From NCBI GenBank assembly GCA_964385055.1, contig CAYLMH010000031.1, positions 1-16,759 on the forward strand: 16,759 nt of DNA, given 5' to 3'. A model generated the notes under the pieces. That model made no database searches. It was given only the letters and a program-made list of their open reading frames with translations, and was not told the DNA's origin. The DNA is from JACRPI01 sp964385055 (lineage in GTDB: Archaea; Nanobdellota; Nanobdellia; Woesearchaeales; DSVV01). Made by a program: the position numbers and the translations under genes. This document shows, piece by piece, positions 6,847-12,936 of the stretch (position 1 is its first letter; each line of letters starts with the position of its first letter).

Positions 6847-7131
6847 ATGGCGAAAGCGCAGAAAGATGTTCTTTTGATGACCTTTGTCGGATTTGTCGCA
6901 ATACTTGGGCTTCTCGTGCTCTTTCTTCATGGCAATGGCATGTCGCTTACTGGTGTTTCTCTGGATGATGAGTCCTTAATCGGGCAGGCTGTCAAGGCAA
7001 TGACTGCATGTGGCGCGTCACAGAAAGCAACCTGTCAGCAGATGCAGAATCGCTGTTCAACAATGAAAGGAACGTGGGCAGGGGATTGCAAGAGTTGTAA
7101 AATTGCGTGCACTATTCCAAAAAAGAAATGA
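6847..7131 (+). CDS. Small membrane-anchored Cys-rich protein, divergent relative C
   Basis: 94 residues, function unknown. The layout matches the pair at 4441-5180: MAKAQKD start, one membrane helix (about residues 9-28, LLMTFVGFVAILGLLVLFLH), a short acidic linker containing DDESLIGQAVKA (compare LTGQ and LSGEA), then a tail with six cysteines (ACG, TCQ, RCS, DCK, SCK, ACT) and a basic end PKKK. There is little sequence identity outside the linker, so relationship by descent is inference and could be convergence. It differs in regulation: the start is leaderless, with a TATA box 28 nt upstream and no GAGGTG site. It lies 45 nt before the ThyX-like gene, which has its own TATA box. Confidence 0.82.
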   Translation: MAKAQKDVLLMTFVGFVAILGLLVLFLHGNGMSLTGVSLDDESLIGQAVKAMTACGASQKATCQQMQNRCSTMKGTWAGDCKSCKIACTIPKKK

Positions 7132-7148
7132 ACATAAATAATTAAACA

Positions 7149-7154
7149 TTTAAA
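7149..7154 (+). promoter_or_regulatory. TATA box deciding the start of the ThyX-like gene
   Basis: TTTAAA is centred 25-26 nt before ATG 7177, so the ATG and not the in-frame TTG at 7165 is the leaderless start. Confidence 0.6.
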
Positions 7155-7176
7155 GCGAGTAAAATTGCTTTTTTTT

Positions 7177-8850
7177 ATGACCTATACTCCTGAAGAGCGA
7201 GAAGCACTTTTACGGTTTGTTACTTCTGTTGATGCTCCTATTTACGCAGTCAAAGATATTCCTCCTGAAATGTTTGGCGCACTCGGAAGTTATTTTAGCA
7301 GAAACCCGAAAGATTTTCGTGATCATATTCTTGATTTTATTAAAGGAACATTAACTGAAGATCCAGAACTTCCAGAAGAAGTTCGCATTAAACAACGTGA
7401 AGAAAATCTAAAAGTTTTTTTGAATTCTGACTACAAAACATCAAGTCAAGTATTGAAATCAGGAATGGAAAAATCCAGAGACTTCTTTACTCGCTGGTAT
7501 GGCAAATATGGACATAAAAGTATCGCAAATGTTGTTTGGCAGGGCTATGTTGGCATTGGTCAAAGCCAGCTTGTCGCGCGACAGCTTGCGTTTGATCAAC
7601 TCGCTTTTTTTATTGAAATGTCCACTCGCTATGTTGATTTCAACAGCGCACAATGGTACAAAGATCCTGATATCATGAATTCTGAATTCGGCCAGCTGTA
7701 TTGCGAAACCATTGAGATGCTTATTAAAACGTATAATTATTTTATTGAGCATGGAAAATTGCATTACAAACGAAAATATCCTTTTGACGCTTGGAAACAA
7801 AAACAATCTGATGGCGATAAACAAAAAAGCGACGCGTTTTTAGCGCGAAAATACGATCGTGAAATCGCTGCAAAAGCATTTGATCTTGCTCGCTATTGTT
7901 TACCTCAAGCAATGCCGACGAATTTTGCGTGGATTCTAGACGCGCGGTCTACTGAATTTGACATTGCTGCATGGAAAGAGCATCCCCTCGCTGAGATTAG
8001 AAACGCAGCTGCAATGATTGAAGCTGCAGGCGGTCAGACGCTTCCTTCTCTTCTCAAGCATACAGATAACAATCCATATTATGGAGACAAATATTATCGT
8101 TATCATGGTTCTTTTTCTGCTGACGCGCATACACTTCCTGGCAAAAAACAATTGAAGTTGCTCTATCATCATCCAGGCGCACTGGAACTTGTGCTTGCTC
8201 ATGTTCTTTCGAATACAAACTCTCTCGCGTTTACAGACGCGCAAAAATTATTGCAACATAAAACATTGCAAGAGAAGATGGAGATGTTCAAACGGCTTGT
8301 CACAAAACGAACGAGGTATGATGAATGGGTTGACGCCGCATTCCAGATGGTGAATGTTGGTGTTGAGTGGACATCAGACGTTGGCGCTATTCGTGATCTT
8401 CGTAGACACCAAAAAAACCAGCGCTGCGAAATGAATTACACGCTTGATATGGGTTATTCTATTCCGCATGATGTTTTGGAAATGGGCGCTGACGCGTTGC
8501 AGGTGTTCAAAGACGCGATGGAACGAACGCATGACGCAGAAAAGAAAATCAGAAAGAAATTTCCTTATCAAGTGCAATACATTATTCCGATGGCTTGCTT
8601 GACGACTCTTCGCATGAATATGGATCTTGACCAAGTACAATATATGATTTATACGCGATCCACTCCAGAAGGACACGAATCGTATCGATGGGATGTCTTC
8701 CATCTGTGTGAGGAAATCGCAAAAGTGTATCCTTGGATTCTTGGCTATGAAGAATATCCTGTTGGAAAGAATATACTTGATGTATACAAGGATGCGCCGT
8801 TCAAGGATATTATTCGGATGCGGACTGAGGAGACGCAGTTGCATCAGTGA
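7177..8850 (+). CDS. Tandem ThyX-like (FAD-dependent thymidylate synthase family) protein
   Basis: 557 residues, about twice a normal ThyX (200-250). The first half carries YGHKSIAN (111-118), the degenerate signature EMSTRYVDF (147-155; compare the ThyX pattern NExSxRY) and the C-terminal-like CLPQAMPTNFAWILDARS (241-258). The second half has VGAIRDLRRHQKNQR (402-416), which resembles the RHR flavin/dUMP motif, and PMACLTTLRMNMDLDQ (471-486) followed by YTRS (492-495). So two ThyX-fold units appear fused. ThyX methylates dUMP using FAD and methylene-tetrahydrofolate. The canonical RHRxxSxNExSxRY motif is not complete in either half, so thymidylate synthesis is possible but unproven. An in-frame TTG at 7165 is rejected as the start because TTTAAA at 7149-7154 is spaced for ATG 7177. 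Confidence 0.9.
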   Translation: MTYTPEEREALLRFVTSVDAPIYAVKDIPPEMFGALGSYFSRNPKDFRDHILDFIKGTLTEDPELPEEVRIKQREENLKVFLNSDYKTSSQVLKSGMEKSRDFFTRWYGKYGHKSIANVVWQGYVGIGQSQLVARQLAFDQLAFFIEMSTRYVDFNSAQWYKDPDIMNSEFGQLYCETIEMLIKTYNYFIEHGKLHYKRKYPFDAWKQKQSDGDKQKSDAFLARKYDREIAAKAFDLARYCLPQAMPTNFAWILDARSTEFDIAAWKEHPLAEIRNAAAMIEAAGGQTLPSLLKHTDNNPYYGDKYYRYHGSFSADAHTLPGKKQLKLLYHHPGALELVLAHVLSNTNSLAFTDAQKLLQHKTLQEKMEMFKRLVTKRTRYDEWVDAAFQMVNVGVEWTSDVGAIRDLRRHQKNQRCEMNYTLDMGYSIPHDVLEMGADALQVFKDAMERTHDAEKKIRKKFPYQVQYIIPMACLTTLRMNMDLDQVQYMIYTRSTPEGHESYRWDVFHLCEEIAKVYPWILGYEEYPVGKNILDVYKDAPFKDIIRMRTEETQLHQ

Positions 8851-9152
8851 ATTTGTTTTTACTTTCTCTCTTTAAAGCGCAACTTCGAATTTTGATTTTC
8901 GCCCTCCTTGAAATAATAAGACAAGCTGGTTTGAAAAAAGAAGAATTTCTCAAATTATTATAGCGTTGTCAAAGTGTTGTTTAATGTAAGGAATTCTTGT
9001 TAGTTTCTTTTCCCATACATGTGTGGGAAAATTTCGACCGAAAAGTTGCCGTAGGGCTTTCTAAACTCAGCATTTAGGGCTTTGGTAAAACATTACTTGG
9101 CAGTAATGACAAACAGAAACATTTATAACTTATTAATGTATTTTATTCTTAT
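8851..9152. other. Spacer before the broken orphan gene, with hairpins
   Basis: No firm gene. A 38-codon ORF from GTG 8847 to 8963 overlaps the ThyX-like stop by 4 nt and is listed only as a lead. A near-perfect 24-bp palindrome (TTTTCCCATACA 9008-9019, TGTGTGGGAAAA 9020-9031, one mismatched pair) could be an operator or hairpin. CATTACT/AGTAATG (9091-9097/9102-9108) is a second hairpin. TTAGGGCT (9074-9081) and TTGGTAAAA (9082-9090) recur inverted after the next gene. Confidence 0.55.
9122..9129 (+). promoter_or_regulatory. TATA box of the orphan gene
   Basis: TTTATAAC is centred 27-28 nt before ATG 9153. Confidence 0.6.
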
Positions 9153-9679
9153 ATGACAATATCTTATGAAACCACATTAGAACAAGCACTTGAAGAGGTA
9201 GATTTTAATAGTTCTAAAGGAATCCTCCTAGAGTTTGTAATATGGGAAAAAGAAGAGTTTCCAGGATGGGGTGGCGGTCTTAGAAAAGTTGTTGATGATT
9301 ATCAAAGAGTTAAAGATGAAATTCTAACTTTATTAAATTCTCAATATTCTGCAAAAACAGGTAGACCATTTAGACACAAAACATTACCATTAGAAGATGT
9401 AACTGATGAGCCGGGTTGTTTCTTATGGGAAGCTGGATCAAATGCAGGAAGCTATAGTGAATTTACAGCCCTATATAGGGTAAATTTATGGATGGGTGCA
9501 AGTGGTTTTGAATTGGATTAGAACAAAAAGGTCAAGGATTTGATGCTAAGGCAATTGATAGTACAGGATATAAAACTCATTTTGGAGGAGGATTTACTGC
9601 TTATAGAGAATTTAAGAATGATGTGTTCTTTGATAATCCAGAATCTGCTAATGTGGTTTTATTAAAGTATGTGGTATAA
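9153..9679 (+). pseudogene. Orphan gene interrupted by one frameshift near 9510
   Basis: The first frame codes 122 residues to TAG 9519-9521. A second frame then continues from about 9512 to TAA 9677-9679 with good coding character (IGLEQKGQGFDAKAID, and later GGGFTAYREFKNDVFFD). Restoring one base in the A-run at 9511-9512 (TTTTGAATTGG read as TTTTGAAATTGG) joins them into one protein of about 175 residues passing through GFEIGLEQ. No family is recognised. The joined protein is acidic, aromatic-rich and lacks a signal peptide. Codon use is more AT-rich than in neighbouring housekeeping genes, suggesting transfer. It has its own TATA box and is flanked by short inverted repeats. A consensus error in the assembly could also explain the shift. 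Confidence 0.75.
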
Positions 9680-9683
9680 TTAT

Positions 9684-9746
9684 TTTTACCAAGCACTACG
9701 TCTAACAACTCGCCGACAAACTCACGTTGAAGGGATACAGCCCTAA
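9684..9746 (+). repeat. 3' flank of orphan gene: inverted repeat and attC-like half site
   Basis: TTTTACCAA (9684-9692) is the reverse complement of TTGGTAAAA (9082-9090). AGCCCTAA (9739-9746) is the reverse complement of TTAGGGCT (9074-9081). Between them GTCTAACAACTCG (9700-9712) begins with a perfect RYYYAAC box as in integron attC sites. The matching GTTRRRY box is not clean: GTTGAAG at 9726-9732 fails at the last base. The outermost repeat overlaps the stop codon of the SFM1-like gene. Confidence 0.45.
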
Positions 9747-10312
9747 AATACATCCTGACTCTTCACAAATTCAATGTATCCTTTCGCAAGCACCGGTTTA
9801 CCATTCTCGATAACAAATCTAAATGGCAATGAAATTTCTTCTCCTTCTTCAATGGGAATAACGAGTTCTTCAATAAATTCAAACTCTGCAAATTTCTTTC
9901 CATCCATAATTTTCTTCGCGACATACACTGCGGTATTGGTGCTCATCTGCTCTTCGCCAAGATTTCTGCGCTCTGCGTCCATCTTTTCGCTCAATTCTTT
10001 CTTTGTTCGTTGTTGCGGTGGCCAATCGCCAAGAATGCCGCCGAAAACAAGATAGTCAAACTCCTGTTTGTCTTTTGCTTCTAATGTTTTTGACGCAGCA
10101 GGATCGAGAATGCAGACTTTTTTGAGATGAAGTTCTTTGACAGACTTTTGTTCTACGCTTCCAAGCATTTCTAGCTTCTTTTTGTCTTCTGCTTTTTTGA
10201 TATTGCTGAAAATAAGCTGTTCTTTTCCGACAATCTCAGAAATGTGCGTGTATTCTACCATACACCACTCGTAGAGTTCTGGATCCAGATGTTCGATAAT
10301 GTATATTACCAT
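9743..10312 (-). CDS. SFM1-like SPOUT methyltransferase (DUF431/COG2428)
   Basis: 189 residues. The N-terminal YIIEHLDPELYEWCMVEY (4-21) and the knot-region motif FGGILGDWPPQQRT (90-103) followed by RRNLGEEQMSTNTAV (115-129) are the hallmarks of the SFM1/DUF431 group. These are trefoil-knot (SPOUT-fold) SAM-dependent enzymes. The yeast member Sfm1 monomethylates an arginine of ribosomal protein S3; archaeal members are mostly uncharacterised and were once listed as RNA methyltransferases. The target here is therefore a protein arginine by homology, with RNA not excluded. The start at 10312 fits TTAAAAA (minus, 10335-10341) centred 26 nt upstream. The stop codon overlaps the right end of the accessory insertion, but the C-terminus looks intact. 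Confidence 0.9.
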   Translation of the reverse strand: MVIYIIEHLDPELYEWCMVEYTHISEIVGKEQLIFSNIKKAEDKKKLEMLGSVEQKSVKELHLKKVCILDPAASKTLEAKDKQEFDYLVFGGILGDWPPQQRTKKELSEKMDAERRNLGEEQMSTNTAVYVAKKIMDGKKFAEFEFIEELVIPIEEGEEISLPFRFVIENGKPVLAKGYIEFVKSQDVF

Positions 10313-10334
10313 AATATTATGTTTTAATTAGTGG

Positions 10335-10341
10335 TTTTTAA
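10335..10341 (-). promoter_or_regulatory. TATA box of the SFM1-like gene
   Basis: TTAAAAA on the minus strand, centred 26 nt before ATG 10312. Confidence 0.5.
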
Positions 10342-10485
10342 GTCTTTTGTGTAGAGAAGACATAATCACTAGTTTGAATTTGATAATGATTATATTAGCA
10401 TAAAATTTTTACAAGACATAAATGCAATAAACCTAGATGGTTCTTAACACAAGTATGGTATTTTTTCTCTTGAAAAATCGAATTC

Positions 10486-10493
10486 TTTTTAAA
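10486..10493 (+). promoter_or_regulatory. TATA box of the gene at 10516
   Basis: TTTTTAAA is centred 26-27 nt before ATG 10516. The out-of-frame ATG at 10505 is too close to be transcribed. Confidence 0.65.
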
Positions 10494-10515
10494 CAACATA
10501 GAATATGGCTTTATT

Positions 10516-10959
10516 ATGGAAAAGATTACTACAGACAGTATATCCAAACTCATTACAAAGATATTGGATGTTGAGGTTGAAAAGGTCCTTGTAGTCATCA
10601 GTTCCTTGATTCTAATTCTTGTTTTGCTTGGATACATTTCAGATCCATCAGAAAAAATCCTCCCTTCATGCATTACTATTTTAATAATATCAATGATCAT
10701 GTGGAAAATTGATGACCGTGTCAAGAAATTAGACAAGCATGAGAGGGACTTTTCAGAGTATGGACGAAAAAAAGAGTATCATTACCAAATAGATGTGCTG
10801 ATAGAATATGCCAATAGAAAAAAAATAGTACTATGGGGTATTTTGATAATTCTTTTAATTATAATTTGGGCTCACAGTGGCTGGAACAGTTTAATTATTA
10901 ATTTAAAGAAAATTATGTCCCATCTTTGGCTGACACTAAACACCTCAACCGTAAAATAA
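10516..10959 (+). CDS. Unrecognised small membrane protein
   Basis: 147 residues, no family recognised. Two adjacent hydrophobic helices (about residues 24-42, VLVVISSLILILVLLGYIS, and 50-64, PSCITILIISMIMWK) are followed by a charged soluble segment of about 35 residues (DDRVKKLDKHERDFSEYGRKKE), then a third membrane helix (about 103-119, IVLWGILIILLIIIWAH). This could be a small sensor, a subunit or an accessory membrane protein. Base composition is AT-rich, as in accessory genes. The start is set by TTTTTAAA at 10486-10493. The 3' end overlaps by 15 nt a possible small gene on the other strand (10945-11109). Confidence 0.8.
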   Translation: MEKITTDSISKLITKILDVEVEKVLVVISSLILILVLLGYISDPSEKILPSCITILIISMIMWKIDDRVKKLDKHERDFSEYGRKKEYHYQIDVLIEYANRKKIVLWGILIILLIIIWAHSGWNSLIINLKKIMSHLWLTLNTSTVK

Positions 10960-11109
10960 ACTTTTCTCAAGAATTTTATAAGTAACATAAAAAGCATGTT
11001 TTACTAGCTCAGCGTTTCTTAGAACATGATTTCCATCGCTCATGAGGTCTTTTGCGCCATGCTCCAGATTGCTAAGTATCCTATACAAGAGATGTTCTCT
11101 TTCATTCAT
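10945..11109 (-). CDS. Possible 54-residue helical protein
   Basis: An open frame of 54 residues on the minus strand, starting MNEREHLLYRILSNLE and ending SLFYG. Composition is amphipathic-helical and protein-like (Leu, Glu, Lys, His; few low-complexity runs). It begins 27 nt after the stop of the isoprenylcysteine-methyltransferase-like gene on the same strand and could be the third gene of that unit. No good Shine-Dalgarno precedes it, and the TATA-like ATTTATAC is only about 10 nt before the ATG, so the start is uncertain. Its last codons overlap the convergent gene ending at 10959. The resemblance to HEPN-like helices is weak and not relied on. Confidence 0.35.
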   Translation of the reverse strand: MNEREHLLYRILSNLEHGAKDLMSDGNHVLRNAELVKHAFYVTYKILEKSLFYG

Positions 11110-11136
11110 TGTATAAATACCTTCATTGTTTTCCCT

Positions 11137-11616
11137 TTAGATTATCCACGGAATTAGCGCTTTTACCTTTCTCTTGTATTCGATATATTCGTCTCCAAAA
11201 TGCGCAATGAGCATTTGTTCTTCGACATGAATGCGATACAATAATGCGGGGAATACGAGAAGAAGTCCTGTGACAAGTCCAAGAAGACTATTGGTGATGA
11301 GAATAAATCCGACAAATGAAATAATCCCTGCGGTGTAAATAGGATGACGGACATACTTGTAGATTCCAGTAGTGATAAGTTTGTGTTCTTTTTGCAGCGC
11401 GACAAAAACACTGAATTGTTTATGTAACAATATTCTTGAGGTCAATCTCAGCGCATATCCTGCGATAAACAAAACAATTCCGACATAATACCATTTTTTT
11501 GCTTCATACAATATCCAGTGGAGCATATAAAAATCATAGAGCGAGGCGCTAAGAAAGAGAACAGAGGCAATGACAATTATCCAGAATGATCCTTTATCTA
11601 GTGGATGCTTTTCCAT
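11137..11616 (-). CDS. Isoprenylcysteine carboxyl methyltransferase-like membrane protein
   Basis: 159 residues of the ICMT/phospholipid-methyltransferase superfamily, integral membrane SAM-dependent enzymes. Four or five hydrophobic helices are visible (about 11-28, 43-58, 93-111 and 113-128). The catalytic signature is present: GIYKYVRHPIYTAGI (84-98) with RHP at 90-92, then RIHVEEQML (128-136) with the Glu pair at 132-133, and FGDEYIEYKRKVKALIPWI at the C-terminus, which is diagnostic. Archaea lack classical prenylated CaaX proteins, so the substrate may be a lipid or small thiol; that is unknown. The ATG follows the stop of the upstream dehydrogenase after 1 nt, so the two form an operon. 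Confidence 0.92.
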   Translation of the reverse strand: MEKHPLDKGSFWIIVIASVLFLSASLYDFYMLHWILYEAKKWYYVGIVLFIAGYALRLTSRILLHKQFSVFVALQKEHKLITTGIYKYVRHPIYTAGIISFVGFILITNSLLGLVTGLLLVFPALLYRIHVEEQMLIAHFGDEYIEYKRKVKALIPWII

Positions 11617-11617
11617 T

Positions 11618-12550
11618 TTATCCCTTCAGAAATTCTTTTGTTTTTGCTGCAGCGTACAATCCTGCTTGATGAATTGCTTCATGTGTTGAACCTGCAATGT
11701 GCGGGGTGATAATAAGATTGTCGTGTGTTTTCGCGTATTTTATGAGCGGGCTTGTTTGTTTGAGCGGTTCTTCTGGGAAGACATCTAATGCTGCGCCTGC
11801 AATCTTTTTTTGTTCCAACGCTTCAACAAGGTCTTTTTCCACAACCACTTCTCCTCGCGAGCAGTTGAGTAGAATTGCGTTTGGTTTGAGCAGCGCAAGT
11901 TTTTCTTTGTTCATCATTTCTTTTGTTTCTGGCGTGAGCAGAACGTGCAACGTAATCACATCTGCTTCTCTCAATAATGCATTCATGTCTTTTTGTGTTG
12001 CATGATGCTGTACGAAATCTTCTGGTTTTAGATATGGATCGTAGGCGAGAATTTCCATGCCAAACGCTCGTGCCCGTGCTGCGATGTCTCGTCCAATTCT
12101 GCCAAAGCCGACAACACCAAGTTTTTTTCCAGAAAGTTCTGTGCCCATATATGCTGGCCGATTCCATTCTCCTCGTAGTAATGACGCGTGCGCAGCCGGA
12201 ATTTTTCTGATGAGCGTGAGAAGGAGCGCAAGCGTATGTTCCGCTGTCGCAATCGTGTTTGCGCCCTGCAATGCGATGACTTCAATTCCTTTCTGTTTTG
12301 CGTATTCGATGTCAATGTGGTCTGTTCCAGTTGTTGCTGTTGCGATGACTTTGAGATTTGTCGCTGCGTCTAACAGGTGCTTGTCTACTGTTGTATCGAC
12401 ACGAATTGCGAGGATATGATATTCTGCGATGTGGTTGAGCAGTTCTTCTGGAGAATATTGTTTTACTGTTACTTCACTGAATTCTTGAAATGCTTGCACT
12501 GCTTCTTTGTCAAAGTATGCAGGAGATGTTATGAGTGTTTTGAGTTTCAT
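11618..12550 (-). CDS. D-isomer-specific 2-hydroxyacid dehydrogenase
   Basis: NAD-dependent oxidoreductase of 310 residues, the short form without the ACT regulatory domain of long SerA proteins. The Rossmann motif GVVGFGRIG is at 145-153 with D171 at the end of the second strand, which favours NAD over NADP. Catalytic residues are R232 (NCSRGEVV), E261 (DVFPEEP) and H284 (ITPHIAGST). It could be phosphoglycerate dehydrogenase for serine synthesis or a glyoxylate/hydroxypyruvate reductase; sequence alone does not decide. Start: ATG 12550 matches the family N-terminus (MKLKTLITSP). A GTG at 12589 lies about 27 nt after the TATA-like stretch 12611-12620 and would give a leaderless start 13 residues longer. 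The first gene of a two-gene unit with the ICMT-like gene. Confidence 0.93.
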   Translation of the reverse strand: MKLKTLITSPAYFDKEAVQAFQEFSEVTVKQYSPEELLNHIAEYHILAIRVDTTVDKHLLDAATNLKVIATATTGTDHIDIEYAKQKGIEVIALQGANTIATAEHTLALLLTLIRKIPAAHASLLRGEWNRPAYMGTELSGKKLGVVGFGRIGRDIAARARAFGMEILAYDPYLKPEDFVQHHATQKDMNALLREADVITLHVLLTPETKEMMNKEKLALLKPNAILLNCSRGEVVVEKDLVEALEQKKIAGAALDVFPEEPLKQTSPLIKYAKTHDNLIITPHIAGSTHEAIHQAGLYAAAKTKEFLKG

Positions 12551-12610
12551 TTGATTCGCCAATTTATTTTCTAATCGCTCAACAGACACAAAATCACTCT
12601 TCACATATTT

Positions 12611-12620
12611 TTTATATTTT
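12611..12620 (-). promoter_or_regulatory. TATA-like box of the dehydrogenase operon
   Basis: AAAATATAAA on the minus strand. It predicts transcription from about 12589, leaving either a 39-nt leader to ATG 12550 with no clear Shine-Dalgarno or a leaderless GTG start. Confidence 0.5.
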
Positions 12621-12704
12621 AATAAAAAATAGATTGCGTAGACAGACAAGGTCTTGCGGAGCGATTATTGAATGTGTGGGTGTGTTAAACAGTATGTGAT
12701 AAAT

Positions 12705-12723
12705 AAATGAGCCTGCGAGGATT
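12705..12723 (-). repeat. Direct repeat of the tRNA-Arg 3' end
   Basis: AAATGAGCCTGCGAGGATT (plus strand) is identical to 12799-12817, which is the last 16 bases of the tRNA gene plus 3 flanking bases. Period 94 bp. Similarity carries on weakly into the T-loop (GGATTCAACC against GGATTTGAACC). This is the arrangement left by site-specific integration at a tRNA, or a local duplication. Confidence 0.75.
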
Positions 12724-12798
12724 CAACCGAACGCAGTGAGCGTTGTGCCAAAAATCTATGATTTTTGTGCATGTTCAAATCCGAGCATTGCGAATATA
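12724..12798. other. Segment between tRNA-end repeats, with hairpins
   Basis: AACGC/GCGTT (12730-12734/12740-12744) and CAAAAATC/GATTTTTG (12749-12756/12760-12767) are perfect inverted repeats. GTTCAAATCC (12773-12782) repeats the tRNA T-arm sequence in opposite orientation. No ORF of note. Confidence 0.5.
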
Positions 12799-12801
12799 AA
12801 A

Positions 12802-12875
12802 TGAGCCTGCGAGGATTTGAACCCCGGTCAGCCGGTCCGAAGCCGGCCGCACTATCCAAGCTATGCTACAGGCCC
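12802..12875 (-). tRNA. tRNA-Arg (anticodon UCG)
   Basis: A full cloverleaf folds on the minus strand, 74 nt. The acceptor stem is GGGCCTG with CAGGCTC (one G-U), with discriminator A and no encoded CCA, as usual in archaea. The D stem is GCAT/GTGC. The anticodon stem is GCCGG/CCGGC around the loop CTTCGGA, giving anticodon UCG, which reads CGA. The variable loop is TGAC. The T stem is CGGGG/CCTCG around TTCAAAT. No intron is visible. A TATA-like TATTAAAA lies at 12904-12911, about 32 nt upstream. Confidence 0.95.
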
Positions 12876-12903
12876 AATACTATTTGTTTGATCTCTACGC
12901 TCC

Positions 12904-12911
12904 TTTTAATA
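12904..12911 (-). promoter_or_regulatory. TATA-like box of tRNA-Arg
   Basis: TATTAAAA on the minus strand, centred about 32 nt before the tRNA 5' end. Confidence 0.45.
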
Positions 12912-12936
12912 TTTTGTTGTCGCTGATCAAAAAGAG

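Noticed and set aside
7165..7176. TTG start four residues upstream for the ThyX-like gene
   Set aside because: The TATA box at 7149-7154 is spaced for ATG 7177, and MLFF before the Met comes only from a T-tract.
10395..10736. 113-residue minus-strand ORF
   Set aside because: Shadow of the membrane protein gene at 10516-10959, whose start has a well-placed TATA box.
12551..12649. 33-residue N-terminal extension of the 2-hydroxyacid dehydrogenase from TTG 12649
   Set aside because: It would start upstream of the TATA-like box and adds an AT-rich segment absent from the family; only the GTG at 12589 remains a serious alternative to ATG 12550.
12665..12859. 64-residue minus-strand ORF
   Set aside because: It lies across the tRNA-Arg gene and the repeat of its 3' end.
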